In this document: positions 9,252 through 17,789 of the stretch, piece after piece
Layout: every line of letters begins with the position of its first letter
Position numbering within the stretch: position 1 is the first letter of the stretch
Origin: Streptomyces sp. ISL-10
GTDB lineage: Bacteria; Actinomycetota; Actinomycetes; Streptomycetales; Streptomycetaceae
DNA: 64,000 nucleotides
Direction: 5' to 3'
NCBI RefSeq assembly: GCF_018614575.1
Contig: NZ_JAGGOJ010000007.1
Location: 372,001 to 436,000, forward strand
Translations under genes and position numbers: made by a program
Notes under the pieces: generated by a model
The model's database searches: none
The model's input: only the letters and a program-made list of their open reading frames with translations
Told to the model about the DNA's origin: nothing

Positions 9252-10055
9252 ATGACCGCCCTGCAGGCCGACTGCTCCAACTGCTTCGGGCTGTGCTGTG
9301 TCGCACTGCCCTTCTCCGCATCCGCCGACTTCGCCGTGGACAAGCCCGCCGGAAAGCCCTGTGGCAACCTTCGGACGGACTTCGGCTGCGGCATCCATGA
9401 GCGGCTGCGTACGAGCGGCTTCCAGGGATGCACCGTCTACGACTGCTTCGGCGCCGGCCAGCACGTCTCCCAGGTCAGCTACGGCGGCACGGACTGGCGG
9501 CAGGCACCGGACACCGCGCGGCAGATGTTCGCGGTGTTCCCCGTCGTCCGCCGGCTCCACGAGCTGCTCCGGTACGTGGAGGAGGCGCTGACGCTGCCGG
9601 CCGCGCGCGAGGTGCACCCGGCGTTGCGCCGGCAGCGGGAGACGGTCACCGGGCTGACCCGCCTCGACCCCGACGCGCTGCTGGAACTCGACGTCGAAGC
9701 TCACCGCCAGAACGTCAACGTGCTGCTGCTGCGTTCCAGCGAGCTCGTCCGAGCGGGCGTGGGCAAGGACGGGAAGAAGAAGGACCGCAGGGGCGCGGAC
9801 CTGATGGGCGCCCGGCTGCGCGGCGCGGATCTGCGCGGGGTGAGCCTGCGCGGCGCGTATCTCATCGCCGCCGACCTCATGGGCGCCGATCTGCGGCAGG
9901 CCGATCTGATCGGGGCCGATCTGAGGGACGCCGACCTCTCCGGCGCGGATCTGACCGGCAGCATCTTCCTCACACAGCCGCAGGTGAACGCGGCCCGCGG
10001 CGACGGCGCCACCCGCCTGCCGGAAGGGCTGACCCGCCCCGCGCACTGGTCGTGA
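9252..10055 (+). CDS. Cys-cluster (YkgJ-like) protein with C-terminal pentapeptide repeats
   Basis: A 267-residue protein. The N-terminus carries a cysteine cluster (CSNCFGLCC, then C at GKPCGN, GCGIHE, GCTVYDCFG) like zinc/iron-binding YkgJ-type proteins. A helical middle section follows. About residues 178-240 are pentapeptide repeats of the A(D/N)LxG type (GADLMGARLRGADLRGVSLR and onward), which form a right-handed beta-helix. The ATG at 9252 is the first start after the repeat region and begins the Cys cluster. The role is unknown; the pentapeptide helix suggests a protein-binding surface. It is convergent with the muramidase gene. Confidence 0.85.
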   Translation: MTALQADCSNCFGLCCVALPFSASADFAVDKPAGKPCGNLRTDFGCGIHERLRTSGFQGCTVYDCFGAGQHVSQVSYGGTDWRQAPDTARQMFAVFPVVRRLHELLRYVEEALTLPAAREVHPALRRQRETVTGLTRLDPDALLELDVEAHRQNVNVLLLRSSELVRAGVGKDGKKKDRRGADLMGARLRGADLRGVSLRGAYLIAADLMGADLRQADLIGADLRDADLSGADLTGSIFLTQPQVNAARGDGATRLPEGLTRPAHWS

Positions 10056-10100
10056 CGTCCGGCGCGGCGGGACGGGACGGGACAGGAAGGGGGCCGGGGC

Positions 10101-10925
10101 TCAGCCGTTGGCGAGTGCCTGGAGGCGGTCGTAGGCGCCGTTGAACTTGTTGTGGTCGCCGACGATGGGCCCGGACGAGGTGTACTGCCACATCGTGTAG
10201 TAGCTCCAGCCGGCCGGGAGCGTTCCGGGCGTGGTGTTGTAGCGGGCGATCCACAGCGGGTTGGTGGAACCGAAGCCGCCGTAGTTTCCGGTGCACTGGG
10301 TCCACCAGCTGGTCGCCGTGTAGATGACCGCGTCCCGCCCGGTCCGGTACTTGTAGCGGTTCAGGAAGTCGCGGATCCAGGTGACCATCGCGGACTGCGA
10401 CTTGCCGTAGCATGCCGCGCCGTACGGGTTCCACTCGATGTCCAGCGCGCCCGGCAGGGTTTTGCCGTCGCGGGACCAGCCCCCGCCGTTGTTGACGAAG
10501 TAGTCCGCCTGGGCGGCGCCCGTCGCCGTGTCGGGGGTGGCGAAGTGGTACGAGCCCCTGATCATGCCGATGTTGTAGGAGCCGTTGTACTGCTGGGTGA
10601 AGTACGTGTTCTTGTAGTACGTGCCTTCCGTTGCCTTCACATAGGCCCACTTGACGCCGCTGTTCCACAGGGCGGCCCAGTCGACGTTGCCCTGGTGGCT
10701 GGAGACGTCGACGCCTTCCGTCTGGATGGCGCGGGTGTCGCCCGGGGGGCCGCCCTGACCGTCATGGGCGATCACGCCCATGCCCATGTGCGCGGAGCCG
10801 CGCTCGGGCTTGGGTTCGGCCACGGCGGAGCTCGGGGCGACCAGCAGGAGGGCGAGGACTGCGAGGAGAGTGCCGGCCGCAGCGAGACGCTTGCGTCCGG
10901 TCGTTCCGGATCTGTGCACGGGCAT
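10101..10925 (-). CDS. Secreted GH25 muramidase (lysozyme M1 type)
   Basis: A 274-residue secreted glycoside hydrolase family 25 enzyme. A signal peptide (RKRLAAAGTLLAVLALLLVA...AVAEP) spans about residues 1-37. The GH25 barrel begins at GVDVSSHQGNVDW, has the catalytic D-x-E in GALDIEWNPYG, and ends with MWQYTSSGPIVGDHN. It cleaves the MurNAc-GlcNAc bond of peptidoglycan, as in Streptomyces mutanolysin and cellosyl. GGAGG seven nt upstream supports the ATG at 10925 over upstream in-frame starts. It is divergent from a MarR gene with which it shares a 231-nt promoter region. Confidence 0.93.
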   Translation of the reverse strand: MPVHRSGTTGRKRLAAAGTLLAVLALLLVAPSSAVAEPKPERGSAHMGMGVIAHDGQGGPPGDTRAIQTEGVDVSSHQGNVDWAALWNSGVKWAYVKATEGTYYKNTYFTQQYNGSYNIGMIRGSYHFATPDTATGAAQADYFVNNGGGWSRDGKTLPGALDIEWNPYGAACYGKSQSAMVTWIRDFLNRYKYRTGRDAVIYTATSWWTQCTGNYGGFGSTNPLWIARYNTTPGTLPAGWSYYTMWQYTSSGPIVGDHNKFNGAYDRLQALANG

Positions 10926-10963
10926 AGCGTGCCTCCGAAGACCTCGGTGAGGGGCTTTGACGA

Positions 10964-11010
10964 TGTGTCGACATGTCATGGCGGAAAACGCATGGTGTGG
11001 ACATGCCATG
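10964..11010. promoter_or_regulatory. Pair of direct repeats in the muramidase/MarR divergent promoter region
   Basis: A 17-nt word at 10964-10980 (TGTGTCGACATGTCATG) recurs at 10994-11010 (GGTGTGGACATGCCATG) with 14 of 17 positions identical. The repeats start 30 nt apart, close to three helical turns. The cores GACATGTC and GACATGCC are palindromic or nearly so. Location between the two divergent genes makes them candidate MarR binding sites. Confidence 0.4.
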
Positions 11011-11156
11011 AACGAAGCTACGCACGTAGAACACCCCGTGGAAGGGGGCCGGGTTGCCGCCGTTGGTCTACGCCTGCGAAATACTTGCCGAGCTGCGGCG
11101 ACGTGGGACGCGGGAAGAAACTTTCATCACCAGGAAAGCGCGCGAGGGGTGCTGAC

Positions 11157-11639
11157 GTGCACGAAAGCGGTACGGCGAGTGAAGCCGACACCAATGACAG
11201 AAGTGGTGTGGACCAGGAATTCCTCGCCTTGGAGCGGGAGTTGTCTGTTTTCCTGCGCCGCGCGAGGGCCTCGTCCGGGGAGATGGCCCGCGAGGTCCAC
11301 CCCGACCTGGAACCCGCCGCCTACGGCCTGCTCGTCCGCCTGGAGGAGACCGGACAGCAGCGCGCCACGGAACTCGCCGGTTACTTCGGGGTCGGCAAGG
11401 CGACCATGAGCCGGCAGCTGCGGGCCCTGGAAGAACTGGGCCTTGTCACCCGGGAGCCCGACCCCGCCGACGGCCGAGCCTCCCTCGTGCGGCTCACGGA
11501 CGAAGGGGTGGCACGGTTCCGTCATGTGCGCGACGCCCGCCGCGGCCGCTACCGGAACAAGCTGGCCGGCTGGGACCGCCGCGAGGTCGCCGAACTCGCC
11601 CGGCTGCTCCATCACCTGAACGCGCGCGCGGAGGGCTGA
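11157..11639 (+). CDS. MarR-family transcriptional regulator
   Basis: A 160-residue winged-helix regulator. The recognition part reads QQRATELAGYFGVGKATMSRQLRALEELGLVTREPDPADGRASLVRLTDEG, the DNA-binding helix plus the DGRA wing typical of MarR. Flanking helices (ALERELSVFLRRARA and REVAELARLLHHLNA) form the dimer interface. The GTG at 11157 is chosen because GAGGGG lies upstream and the protein from there has normal family length. It may control itself and the divergent muramidase gene through the repeats at 10964-11010. The effector is unknown. Confidence 0.88.
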   Translation: MHESGTASEADTNDRSGVDQEFLALERELSVFLRRARASSGEMAREVHPDLEPAAYGLLVRLEETGQQRATELAGYFGVGKATMSRQLRALEELGLVTREPDPADGRASLVRLTDEGVARFRHVRDARRGRYRNKLAGWDRREVAELARLLHHLNARAEG

Positions 11640-11644
11640 GGAGA

Positions 11645-11659
11645 CCTCGGAGGCCGAGG
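11645..11659. terminator. Stem-loop after the MarR gene
   Basis: CCTCGG-AGG-CCGAGG forms a perfect 6-bp stem with a 3-nt loop six nt after the MarR stop codon. There is no U tract, as is usual in high-GC actinobacteria. A terminator for the MarR transcript is likely but the stem is short. Farther on (about 11766-11820) three copies of a TCACAACTCG word run into the end of the PP2C-like gene. Confidence 0.4.
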
Positions 11660-11809
11660 GTCCCGCGGGGCGAAGAGGCCCGGCATCCCTCACTGCTCGG
11701 CTCGCGGCTCGGCACGCATGCGGCCCCACCGCTCGGGCCCCGCAGCGCCGCCCCCGCCGCTCCGGTTCACAACTCGCGTGTTCACGGTTCGCGCCTCACA
11801 ACTCGCGCC

Positions 11810-12598
11810 TCACAACTCGACGAAGACCGCCGTGGCGTCGTCGTGCAGCTTGAAGCGGATCGCGCCCGTACGCGGCTCCGCCGCCGACTCCAGCGCCCGC
11901 ACCCGGTCGATCAGAGCCTGCGCCCCCTCCTTGCGCAGCACGTCCACGCACGCCGCCCAGTCGCCCTCGGCGAACATGTCCACCCAGCGGGACGCGCCGT
12001 CGGTCAGCGCCCCCAACGCCCGCACCCCGACGCGCGCGACCCGGCCCGTCACCGCCCGCACCGCCACCGCCGGGTCGGCCGCCGCCGTGAAGAACCCGCC
12101 CTCGGCATTACGCAGCGCGTCGGCCGACGCGTGCGTGCGCAGCGCCTCGCGGGGCAACCGGTCGAGTCGGTCGTCCAGCACCGCGCGGACCGAGCCGTCG
12201 GCCGACTCCAGCAGCAGTGTCGAGTCGGAGAGCACCAGGTACTCCACCTCGTCCGACGGTTCGCCCCACCGCGCGAGGACCACCGTCGCCTGCGGCGTAC
12301 GCACGTGAGAAAGGTCACAGGTGCCGCGGTGGGCGGCCGCCGTCCGGCGGATCGCCTCGGAGAGCACGTCCGCCAAAGGGAGATCACGCCGCGAACCGGA
12401 CAGTTCGATCAGCGCGCCGCCGAGCCGGGCGGTGAACCAGGGAACGCCGTGCACGCATCCCGTGTCGCCCTGGGGCGGAGTCACGCCGTCCAGTACCACC
12501 AGCGTTCCGCCCTGGCCCGACGCGGGCAGAGCCACCGAGGCCCAGTCCTCGTTGAGACGTTCAGGGCTGCCCGCGGTCGTGGCGAGATCGATGTGCAT
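11810..12598 (-). CDS. PP2C-like protein phosphatase
   Basis: A 262-residue protein resembling PPM/PP2C phosphatases. Visible family points are LNEDWASV near the N-terminus, TLVVLDGVT in place of the usual DG-hGG metal motif, YLVLSDSTLLL like the GDS strand, and ALTDGASRW like the TDG metal motif. The glycine-rich loop after the first Asp-Gly is changed to VTPPQGD, so activity is not certain. GAAGG precedes the ATG at 12598. It is a single gene divergent from the conservon; dephosphorylation of Ser/Thr targets would be the family role. Confidence 0.75.
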   Translation of the reverse strand: MHIDLATTAGSPERLNEDWASVALPASGQGGTLVVLDGVTPPQGDTGCVHGVPWFTARLGGALIELSGSRRDLPLADVLSEAIRRTAAAHRGTCDLSHVRTPQATVVLARWGEPSDEVEYLVLSDSTLLLESADGSVRAVLDDRLDRLPREALRTHASADALRNAEGGFFTAAADPAVAVRAVTGRVARVGVRALGALTDGASRWVDMFAEGDWAACVDVLRKEGAQALIDRVRALESAAEPRTGAIRFKLHDDATAVFVEL

Positions 12599-12813
12599 GA
12601 CCTTCAGTCTGCATGACTCCTCCACCAAACCCGTGCGATGCGCCCATTGGCCCGTACCGGCAGGTCAGACCGGTTGCTTCGACCCAAATGGACCGCTGTG
12701 CGAAGCTGCGGGCGCGCATCCTGCCAAAGGGTGCCCGTGAGGTCCAACCCACACGCCGGGCTCCGCGAGTTTCGGTGTTCCGGAGAGTTGTTCGCCAACT
12801 CAAGCATGTTGTT

Positions 12814-12827
12814 CACTCGTTCGGGTG
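12814..12827. promoter_or_regulatory. Imperfect palindrome in the conservon upstream region
   Basis: The 366-nt gap 12599-12964 between the PP2C-like gene and cvnA contains CACTCGTTCGGGTG, a 14-nt imperfect palindrome (CAC-CG..CG-GTG pairs) about 137 nt before the cvnA start. It could be an operator. I see no other clear element and no gene in the gap. Confidence 0.3.
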
Positions 12828-12964
12828 GCGGAGCGGCCGATGCGCGCCTCCCTCCCAAAGGCACTGGAATGGTCGGAAGCCGTACCAGGGGTGGGGCTTT
12901 CGCGCGTGACCGGTCGTCATCTCTGCTTCATGGGTGGACGAGTCAAGCAAGATTGCGAGCACCG

Positions 12965-15900
12965 GTGCAGAAGAAGCGGCCTCGGGGCAAGGGCGGCAGG
13001 CCCACTGGAACGGCAGGCGAGCTCCAGGTCCCGGCCCCGGCGGCGTCCTTGCCCCCGCGGGAACAGGGCGAAACCCTCCCGTCCCCGGAAGGGAACCCCG
13101 CGTTTCCCACGCAGAGCCCCGCGCCCGCGCAGGACACGGTGACCCCCACGGGGCGCCCCACACGCGTACGCAGCAGGCTCGTCGCCGCGGTCGCGGTCGT
13201 CGGCCTGGTCGTCGTCGGCGCCGGAGCCCCCGGCGTCCTCGCGACCTCCGCGGAACTGACCGAGGCCCAACGCCTCGTCACCCTCGCCGAGCTCGACCGC
13301 CAGGCCGTCACCCTCGCCCATTCCCTCGCCGACGAGCGCGACGAGGTCACCGCCTACGTCGCCGCCGGCCGCGGCGCGGTGAAGGACGGCGGGTCGCAGG
13401 ACGGCGGGTCGCAGGACGAAGCGGCGGGCAGCGACGAGGGGCCGAAGCTTTCCGCGAGCCTCCGCGCCCGCGTCGACCGGCAGATCGACGAGATCGCCGC
13501 CGACGTCCCCGACGAATACGCCGAACTGCGCCGCGAGCTCGCCTCGCTGCCCACCGTGCGCCGCACCGCCCTCAACGGCGAGGGCACCCCCATGGAGGTG
13601 CACCGCGCCTACACCGCGGTCATCGACCGGCTCCAGGCCCTCGCCGACGAGCTCGCCGAGAAGACCCCGCCGCGCGCCGCCGAGGCCACCCGTGCGCCCG
13701 CCGCGCTCGGCCTCGCCGTGGAGCAGGCGTCCGCCGCCCGCGGACTGCTGCTCGCCGCGCTGTCCGTCCCGCAGCCCGAGACCCGGCTGACCTACGATCC
13801 GGTCACGGGCCTGCCCGTACAGACCCGGGCCGAGGACTCCGGCGCCGAGGCCCGCACCCGCAACGCGCTCAGCGCCGCCGCCCAGCAGGCCCGCGTCCGC
13901 GAACTCGCCGCGCTCGCCGAGTTCGACCGGGCCGCCGACAAGGACGACCGCGACAAGCTGGCCGCCACCGTCACCGGTCCCGAGGTCACGACCGCCGAGA
14001 GCTATCTCGCCCGCCTCACCGACCAGCCCAAGCTCTCCGACTCGGAGCGCGACACCGACCGCGCCAAGCTGGAGGCCGCGCTCACCGCCCGCATCGAGCA
14101 GATGCGCGGCGCCGAGACCGCGCTCGTCGCCGACCGTCTCGCGCGCATCGAGCAGCTCCGCGACGACGACGTCACCGCACTCGAGGTACGCATCGCGCTG
14201 CTCGGCGGACTGCTCGTCGTCACCGTCGGCGTCCTCGCGGCCGTCTCGCGCACCCTCACCCGCCCGCTCGCCGTCCTGCGCATCGGCGCCGCCCGGGTCG
14301 CCGAGTCGCCCGAGACCGAGGAGCCGGTCCGCTTCACCGGCCGCAACGACGAGTTCGCCCAGGTCGTACGGTCCCTCAATACCGTGCACGCCAGCCTGCG
14401 CGACCTCGCCGCACGCGTCCAGCGCCTCGACAGCGAGCGCGGCGACCTCATCGGCACGCGCGAGAGTCTGGCCGCCGAGCTGGCCGAGGCCCGCACCGAG
14501 CTGGGCGAGCGCACCGCGCAGCTCACCACCGAGCTGGAACGCCTGCGCCACACCGTCCACCACACTTTCGTCAACCTCTCGCTGCGCACGCTCGGCCTCG
14601 TCGAACGCCAGCTGGGCGTCATCGAGAAGCTGGAGGAGCGCGAGCAGGATCCCGAGCGGCTCGCCACCCTCTTCAAGCTCGACCACATGGCCACCGTCAT
14701 GCGCCGCCACAGCGAGAACCTGCTGGTCCTGGCGGGTGCCGAGCACGGCCAGGGCCACGTCGGGCCCGTACCGCTCGTCGACGTCCTGCGCGCCGCGGTG
14801 AGCGAGATCGAACGCTACGACCGGGTCGTCATCCAGTCCCTGCCGCCGCACGCCCAGGTCGCCGGCTTCGCCGCCGACGACCTCAGCCACCTGGTCGCCG
14901 AACTGCTGGAGAACGCCAGCTCCTTCTCGCCGCCGGACGCCCAGGTCGAGATGTCCGGCTGGCTGCTGGAGAGCGGCGAGGTGATGCTGTCCGTCCAGGA
15001 CGCGGGCATCGGCATGACCGAGGCGCGTATCGAGGAGGTCAACGCCCGGCTGCAGAACCCGGAGACGTACGAGCCGGGGGCCGGCCGCGAGACCCAGGGC
15101 CTCGGCCTGCGGGTGGCCGCGCTGCTGGCCGCGCGTCATGGCGTACGGATCCAGCTGCGCGAGCACAAGCAGGGCGGGATCACGGCGGTGGTCGTCGTCC
15201 CGGCGGCGCTGCTGCCGGACGGTCCGCCGGCCACCGCGTCCCAGCAGGCGCCGGTCTCCGGCGCGGGCCCCACGCTGAACCTGCCGGGCTCGGCGGCGGA
15301 GGCGAATTCCAACGCCCTTCCCCCGAGCTCCCGCCGCCCCTCGCCGCGGCCGGCCACGGCACCCGGGGACTTGGCCGTGCCCGCGGCCTCGTCGTCCGAG
15401 GCAGCGGCCGACGCCGCTGACGCGGCCGTGGTGGCCGAGGCCGCATCGCCGGCCGAAGAGGACCCGTTCGCCGACACCGACCCGGTGCAGCATGCGGCCC
15501 GCACGCCCCACACGGACGCGGTGTCGCCCGCGGACCCGGTCGCTCCCGAGGCCACGCCGTCCGAGGCCGACACCGCCTTCGCCGACGTGGCGGCCCAGGC
15601 GGACCCGTTTGCCGACGGCGACGCGGCCGGGTCGCCGGCCGAGGCGGACCTGTTCGCCGGTACCGACCCGGCGGGTCACGTGGACCGCGACTCCCACGCG
15701 GACGCGGTGTCGCCCGCGGACCCGCTTGCGCCTGCGGCCTCGTCGGCCGACAGCGCCGGCGCGCACCTGCCGGCCGACGCGGATCCGTTGGCCGGCGCCG
15801 ACCCGGCGGGTCACGTGGACCGCGAGGCTGACGCGGACGCGGTGTCGCCTGCGGCCTCGTCGGCCGAGATCGAATCGCAGGCCCCGGCGGACCCGTTCGC

Positions 15901-16903
15901 CGGTACCGACCCGGTGCAGCACGCGACCCGTGCAGGCCACGGTGACGTGGTGCCGGTCGAAGGCCTCACCGCGCCTGCGGACCGGGCCACGTCCGAGGCC
16001 ACGTCGTCCGAGGCCGACACCGCCTTCGCCGACGTGGCGGCCCAGGCGCGCCCGTTTGCCGACGGCGACGCGGCCGGGTCGCCGGCCGAGGCGGACCTGT
16101 TCGCCGGCACCGACCCGGCGGATCACGCGGCCCGCGCGCCCCACACGGACCCGGTCGCGCCCGTGGCTTCGTCGGCCGACGCCGCCGACGCCGACCCGTC
16201 CGGCCGGGCGGAGCTGTTCGCCGGTACCGATCCGGCGGGTCACGCGGACCGCGAGCCCCACGCGGGCGCGGTGTCGCCCGCGGACCCGGTCGCGCCCGTG
16301 GCTTCGTCGGCCGACGCCGACGCCGGCCCCCTGGCCGAGCCCGAGCCCACAGACGCCGCCCACCCCGCCCTCCCCGTCGACCCGTTCGTCGTGGCCGCCG
16401 AGCGGGCCATCCGGGCCGCCGGAGTCGCGCAGGACGCGCAGGACGCGCAGGACGCGCAGGACGCGCAGGACGAGCAGCGCGCGCCGGACGCGCACGAGCA
16501 GACCGCCGACAGCGGACCCCGGGCCGACGCCATCGACCAGGAGACGTTCGCGATGCGGCTGCCCGAGCAGCCGTCCGACAGCGACGCCCCGGCCGTCGGC
16601 GACGTCACCTGGGACCGCGTCACCGACAAGGGCCTGCCCAAGCGGACTCCCAAGACCGTCGCGTCCCCGACCGCGCCCGCGGAGCGCCCCAAGGGCGTCG
16701 ACCCCGAGGTGCTGCGGCGCCGGCTCGGTGGGTTCCACCGCGGTGCGCAGGAGGGCCGCCGCGACGCCGAGGCCGAGATCGCGCAGAGCGAGCAGACCGC
16801 GCTCACCGAGCAGCACGCGCCGCAGACCGACCACACCCGGACAACGGACCAGCAGGACACGGAGACAGAGGCGGGGGACACAGTCGAGGAGGCACGCAGT
16901 TGA
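12965..16903 (+). CDS. cvnA: Conservon sensor histidine kinase-like protein CvnA, with long repetitive C-terminal tail
   Basis: A 1312-residue membrane sensor, longer than typical CvnA proteins. The order is a basic Pro-rich N-terminus, a first helix (RLVAAVAVVGLVVVGAGAPG), a roughly 330-residue extracytoplasmic NIT-like helical sensor, a second helix (IALLGGLLVVTVGVLAAV), HAMP, a coiled segment, and a HATPase domain. In the HATPase domain the N-box is in AELLENASSFSPPDAQ, the G1 box is DAGIGM and the G2 box is GLGLRVAALLAARHG. No canonical phospho-His H-box is obvious. The tail after about residue 800 is Ala/Asp/Pro-rich and internally repeated. The GTG at 12965 opens the basic segment typical of these proteins. 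It starts the cvnABCD operon, a membrane-associated complex likened to G-protein-coupled signalling in Streptomyces. Confidence 0.85.
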   Translation: MQKKRPRGKGGRPTGTAGELQVPAPAASLPPREQGETLPSPEGNPAFPTQSPAPAQDTVTPTGRPTRVRSRLVAAVAVVGLVVVGAGAPGVLATSAELTEAQRLVTLAELDRQAVTLAHSLADERDEVTAYVAAGRGAVKDGGSQDGGSQDEAAGSDEGPKLSASLRARVDRQIDEIAADVPDEYAELRRELASLPTVRRTALNGEGTPMEVHRAYTAVIDRLQALADELAEKTPPRAAEATRAPAALGLAVEQASAARGLLLAALSVPQPETRLTYDPVTGLPVQTRAEDSGAEARTRNALSAAAQQARVRELAALAEFDRAADKDDRDKLAATVTGPEVTTAESYLARLTDQPKLSDSERDTDRAKLEAALTARIEQMRGAETALVADRLARIEQLRDDDVTALEVRIALLGGLLVVTVGVLAAVSRTLTRPLAVLRIGAARVAESPETEEPVRFTGRNDEFAQVVRSLNTVHASLRDLAARVQRLDSERGDLIGTRESLAAELAEARTELGERTAQLTTELERLRHTVHHTFVNLSLRTLGLVERQLGVIEKLEEREQDPERLATLFKLDHMATVMRRHSENLLVLAGAEHGQGHVGPVPLVDVLRAAVSEIERYDRVVIQSLPPHAQVAGFAADDLSHLVAELLENASSFSPPDAQVEMSGWLLESGEVMLSVQDAGIGMTEARIEEVNARLQNPETYEPGAGRETQGLGLRVAALLAARHGVRIQLREHKQGGITAVVVVPAALLPDGPPATASQQAPVSGAGPTLNLPGSAAEANSNALPPSSRRPSPRPATAPGDLAVPAASSSEAAADAADAAVVAEAASPAEEDPFADTDPVQHAARTPHTDAVSPADPVAPEATPSEADTAFADVAAQADPFADGDAAGSPAEADLFAGTDPAGHVDRDSHADAVSPADPLAPAASSADSAGAHLPADADPLAGADPAGHVDREADADAVSPAASSAEIESQAPADPFAGTDPVQHATRAGHGDVVPVEGLTAPADRATSEATSSEADTAFADVAAQARPFADGDAAGSPAEADLFAGTDPADHAARAPHTDPVAPVASSADAADADPSGRAELFAGTDPAGHADREPHAGAVSPADPVAPVASSADADAGPLAEPEPTDAAHPALPVDPFVVAAERAIRAAGVAQDAQDAQDAQDAQDEQRAPDAHEQTADSGPRADAIDQETFAMRLPEQPSDSDAPAVGDVTWDRVTDKGLPKRTPKTVASPTAPAERPKGVDPEVLRRRLGGFHRGAQEGRRDAEAEIAQSEQTALTEQHAPQTDHTRTTDQQDTETEAGDTVEEARS
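15461..16330 (+). repeat. Coding repeats in the CvnA C-terminal tail
   Basis: About 290 codons of cvnA are built from recurring blocks. DLFAGTDPAGHxDR or close variants occur at least five times, DAVSPADPVAP-type blocks at least four times, and EADTAFADVAAQA plus FADGDAAGSPAEADLF occurs twice as long near-identical copies (about 15565-15660 and 16013-16105). The DNA copies are close enough for recombination, so copy number may vary among strains. Confidence 0.85.
16427..16471 (+). repeat. Five tandem copies of a 9-bp coding repeat
   Basis: GCGCAGGAC is repeated five times without interruption, encoding Ala-Gln-Asp units in the cvnA tail. The frame is kept because the unit is a multiple of three. 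It is a simple-sequence site where length changes could occur without breaking the gene. Confidence 0.9.
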
Positions 16904-17382
16904 CTGCGACCGGCACATTCGGGCTGAGCAGCGAAGCCCGTAATCTGCAGTGGTTGTTGGGCAATCTCGTGGAGGAGGTGCCAGGGGTCCGCTCGGTCGC
17001 CGTCGTCTCTTCCGACGGGCTGCTGCTGCTCTCCTCCGATCCCGCGCAGAACACCGCCCCGACCGAGTCCCCGCGCCGTGACGGCCCCCGCGGTTCCAGC
17101 GCCGACCTCGCCACCATCGTCTCCGGCATCGGCAGCCTCACCGTCGGCGCCGCCGGGCTGATGGACGGCGGCGGGGTGAAACAGACCATGGTCGCGATGG
17201 ACGAGGGCAGCGTCTTCGTGATGTCGATCAGCGACGGCTCCCTGCTGGGCGTGCACGCCACACCAGACTGCGACATGAGCGTCGTCGCGTACCACATGGC
17301 CCTGTTCGTCGGCCGCGCCGGACACGTACTCACCCCCGAAGTCCGCAGCGAGCTGCGCAAATCGATGGAGAGCACCCGATGA
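16900..17382 (+). CDS. cvnB: Roadblock/LC7-domain protein CvnB
   Basis: A 160-residue single-domain Roadblock/LC7 protein. Characteristic parts are LLGNLVEEVPGVRSVAVVSSDGLLLLSS, the ADLATIVSGIGSLTVGAAGLM helix, and VFVMSISDGSLLGVHATPDCDMSVVAYHMALFV. The translation start is a TTG overlapping the cvnA stop (TTGA), with a strong GAGGAGG nine nt upstream. In conservons this protein binds CvnA and CvnD and is likened to a regulatory light chain of the GTPase. It was translated as part of an unbroken chain of overlapping genes from cvnA to cvnD. Confidence 0.93.
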   Translation: MTATGTFGLSSEARNLQWLLGNLVEEVPGVRSVAVVSSDGLLLLSSDPAQNTAPTESPRRDGPRGSSADLATIVSGIGSLTVGAAGLMDGGGVKQTMVAMDEGSVFVMSISDGSLLGVHATPDCDMSVVAYHMALFVGRAGHVLTPEVRSELRKSMESTR

Positions 17383-17789
17383 CAGCCGCCGCTTCGTCCT
17401 CCACACTCCCCGTACGCGGCCATGGGCGCAGGCCCGCCCGGGTCCGCCCGTACTCGCTCACCGGCGGCCGCACCCGCTTCGGTCATGTGCTGCTCGTCGA
17501 GACGTTCGTCGCCGCTCTGGAGGCCGCGCCCGAGCGGCGTGAGCTGCCCGGCGGCGACCTCTCCACGCGCGTCATGCCCGAACTGCGGGCGATCGTCGAG
17601 CTGTGCCGCCGTATGCGTACCGTCGCCGAGATCTCGGCGCTGCTGAAGATGCCGCTGGGTGTCGTCCGGGTGCTGCTCAGCGACCTGGCCGACCAGGGAA
17701 AGATCCGTGTGTACGGGACCGGGCACGGCACCGGCCAGCCCGACCGCGCGCTGCTCGAAAGGGTGCTGAGTGGACTCCGCCGCCTCTGA
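17379..17789 (+). CDS. cvnC: DUF742 protein CvnC
   Basis: A 136-residue DUF742 protein. The family core is visible as RVRPYSLTGGRTRFGHVLLVETFV, then LSTRVMPELRAIVELCRRMRTVAEISALLKMPLGVVRVLLSDLADQGKIRVY, which has the look of a winged-helix module. Its ATG overlaps the cvnB stop by 4 nt and its end overlaps cvnD by 20 nt. It is the third conservon component; its biochemical role is less defined than that of CvnB or CvnD. Confidence 0.93.
   Translation: MTAAASSSTLPVRGHGRRPARVRPYSLTGGRTRFGHVLLVETFVAALEAAPERRELPGGDLSTRVMPELRAIVELCRRMRTVAEISALLKMPLGVVRVLLSDLADQGKIRVYGTGHGTGQPDRALLERVLSGLRRL

Noticed and set aside
6988..9321. 777-codon minus-strand frame opposite lon
   Set aside because: It is a shadow of lon, and its N-terminal part is only a translation of the downstream repeats.
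12917..16918. Very long open frame on the minus strand opposite cvnA
   Set aside because: It is an antisense shadow of high-GC codon bias. Its product is a Gly/Arg/Val-rich string with no domain, while the plus strand encodes recognisable HAMP and HATPase domains.
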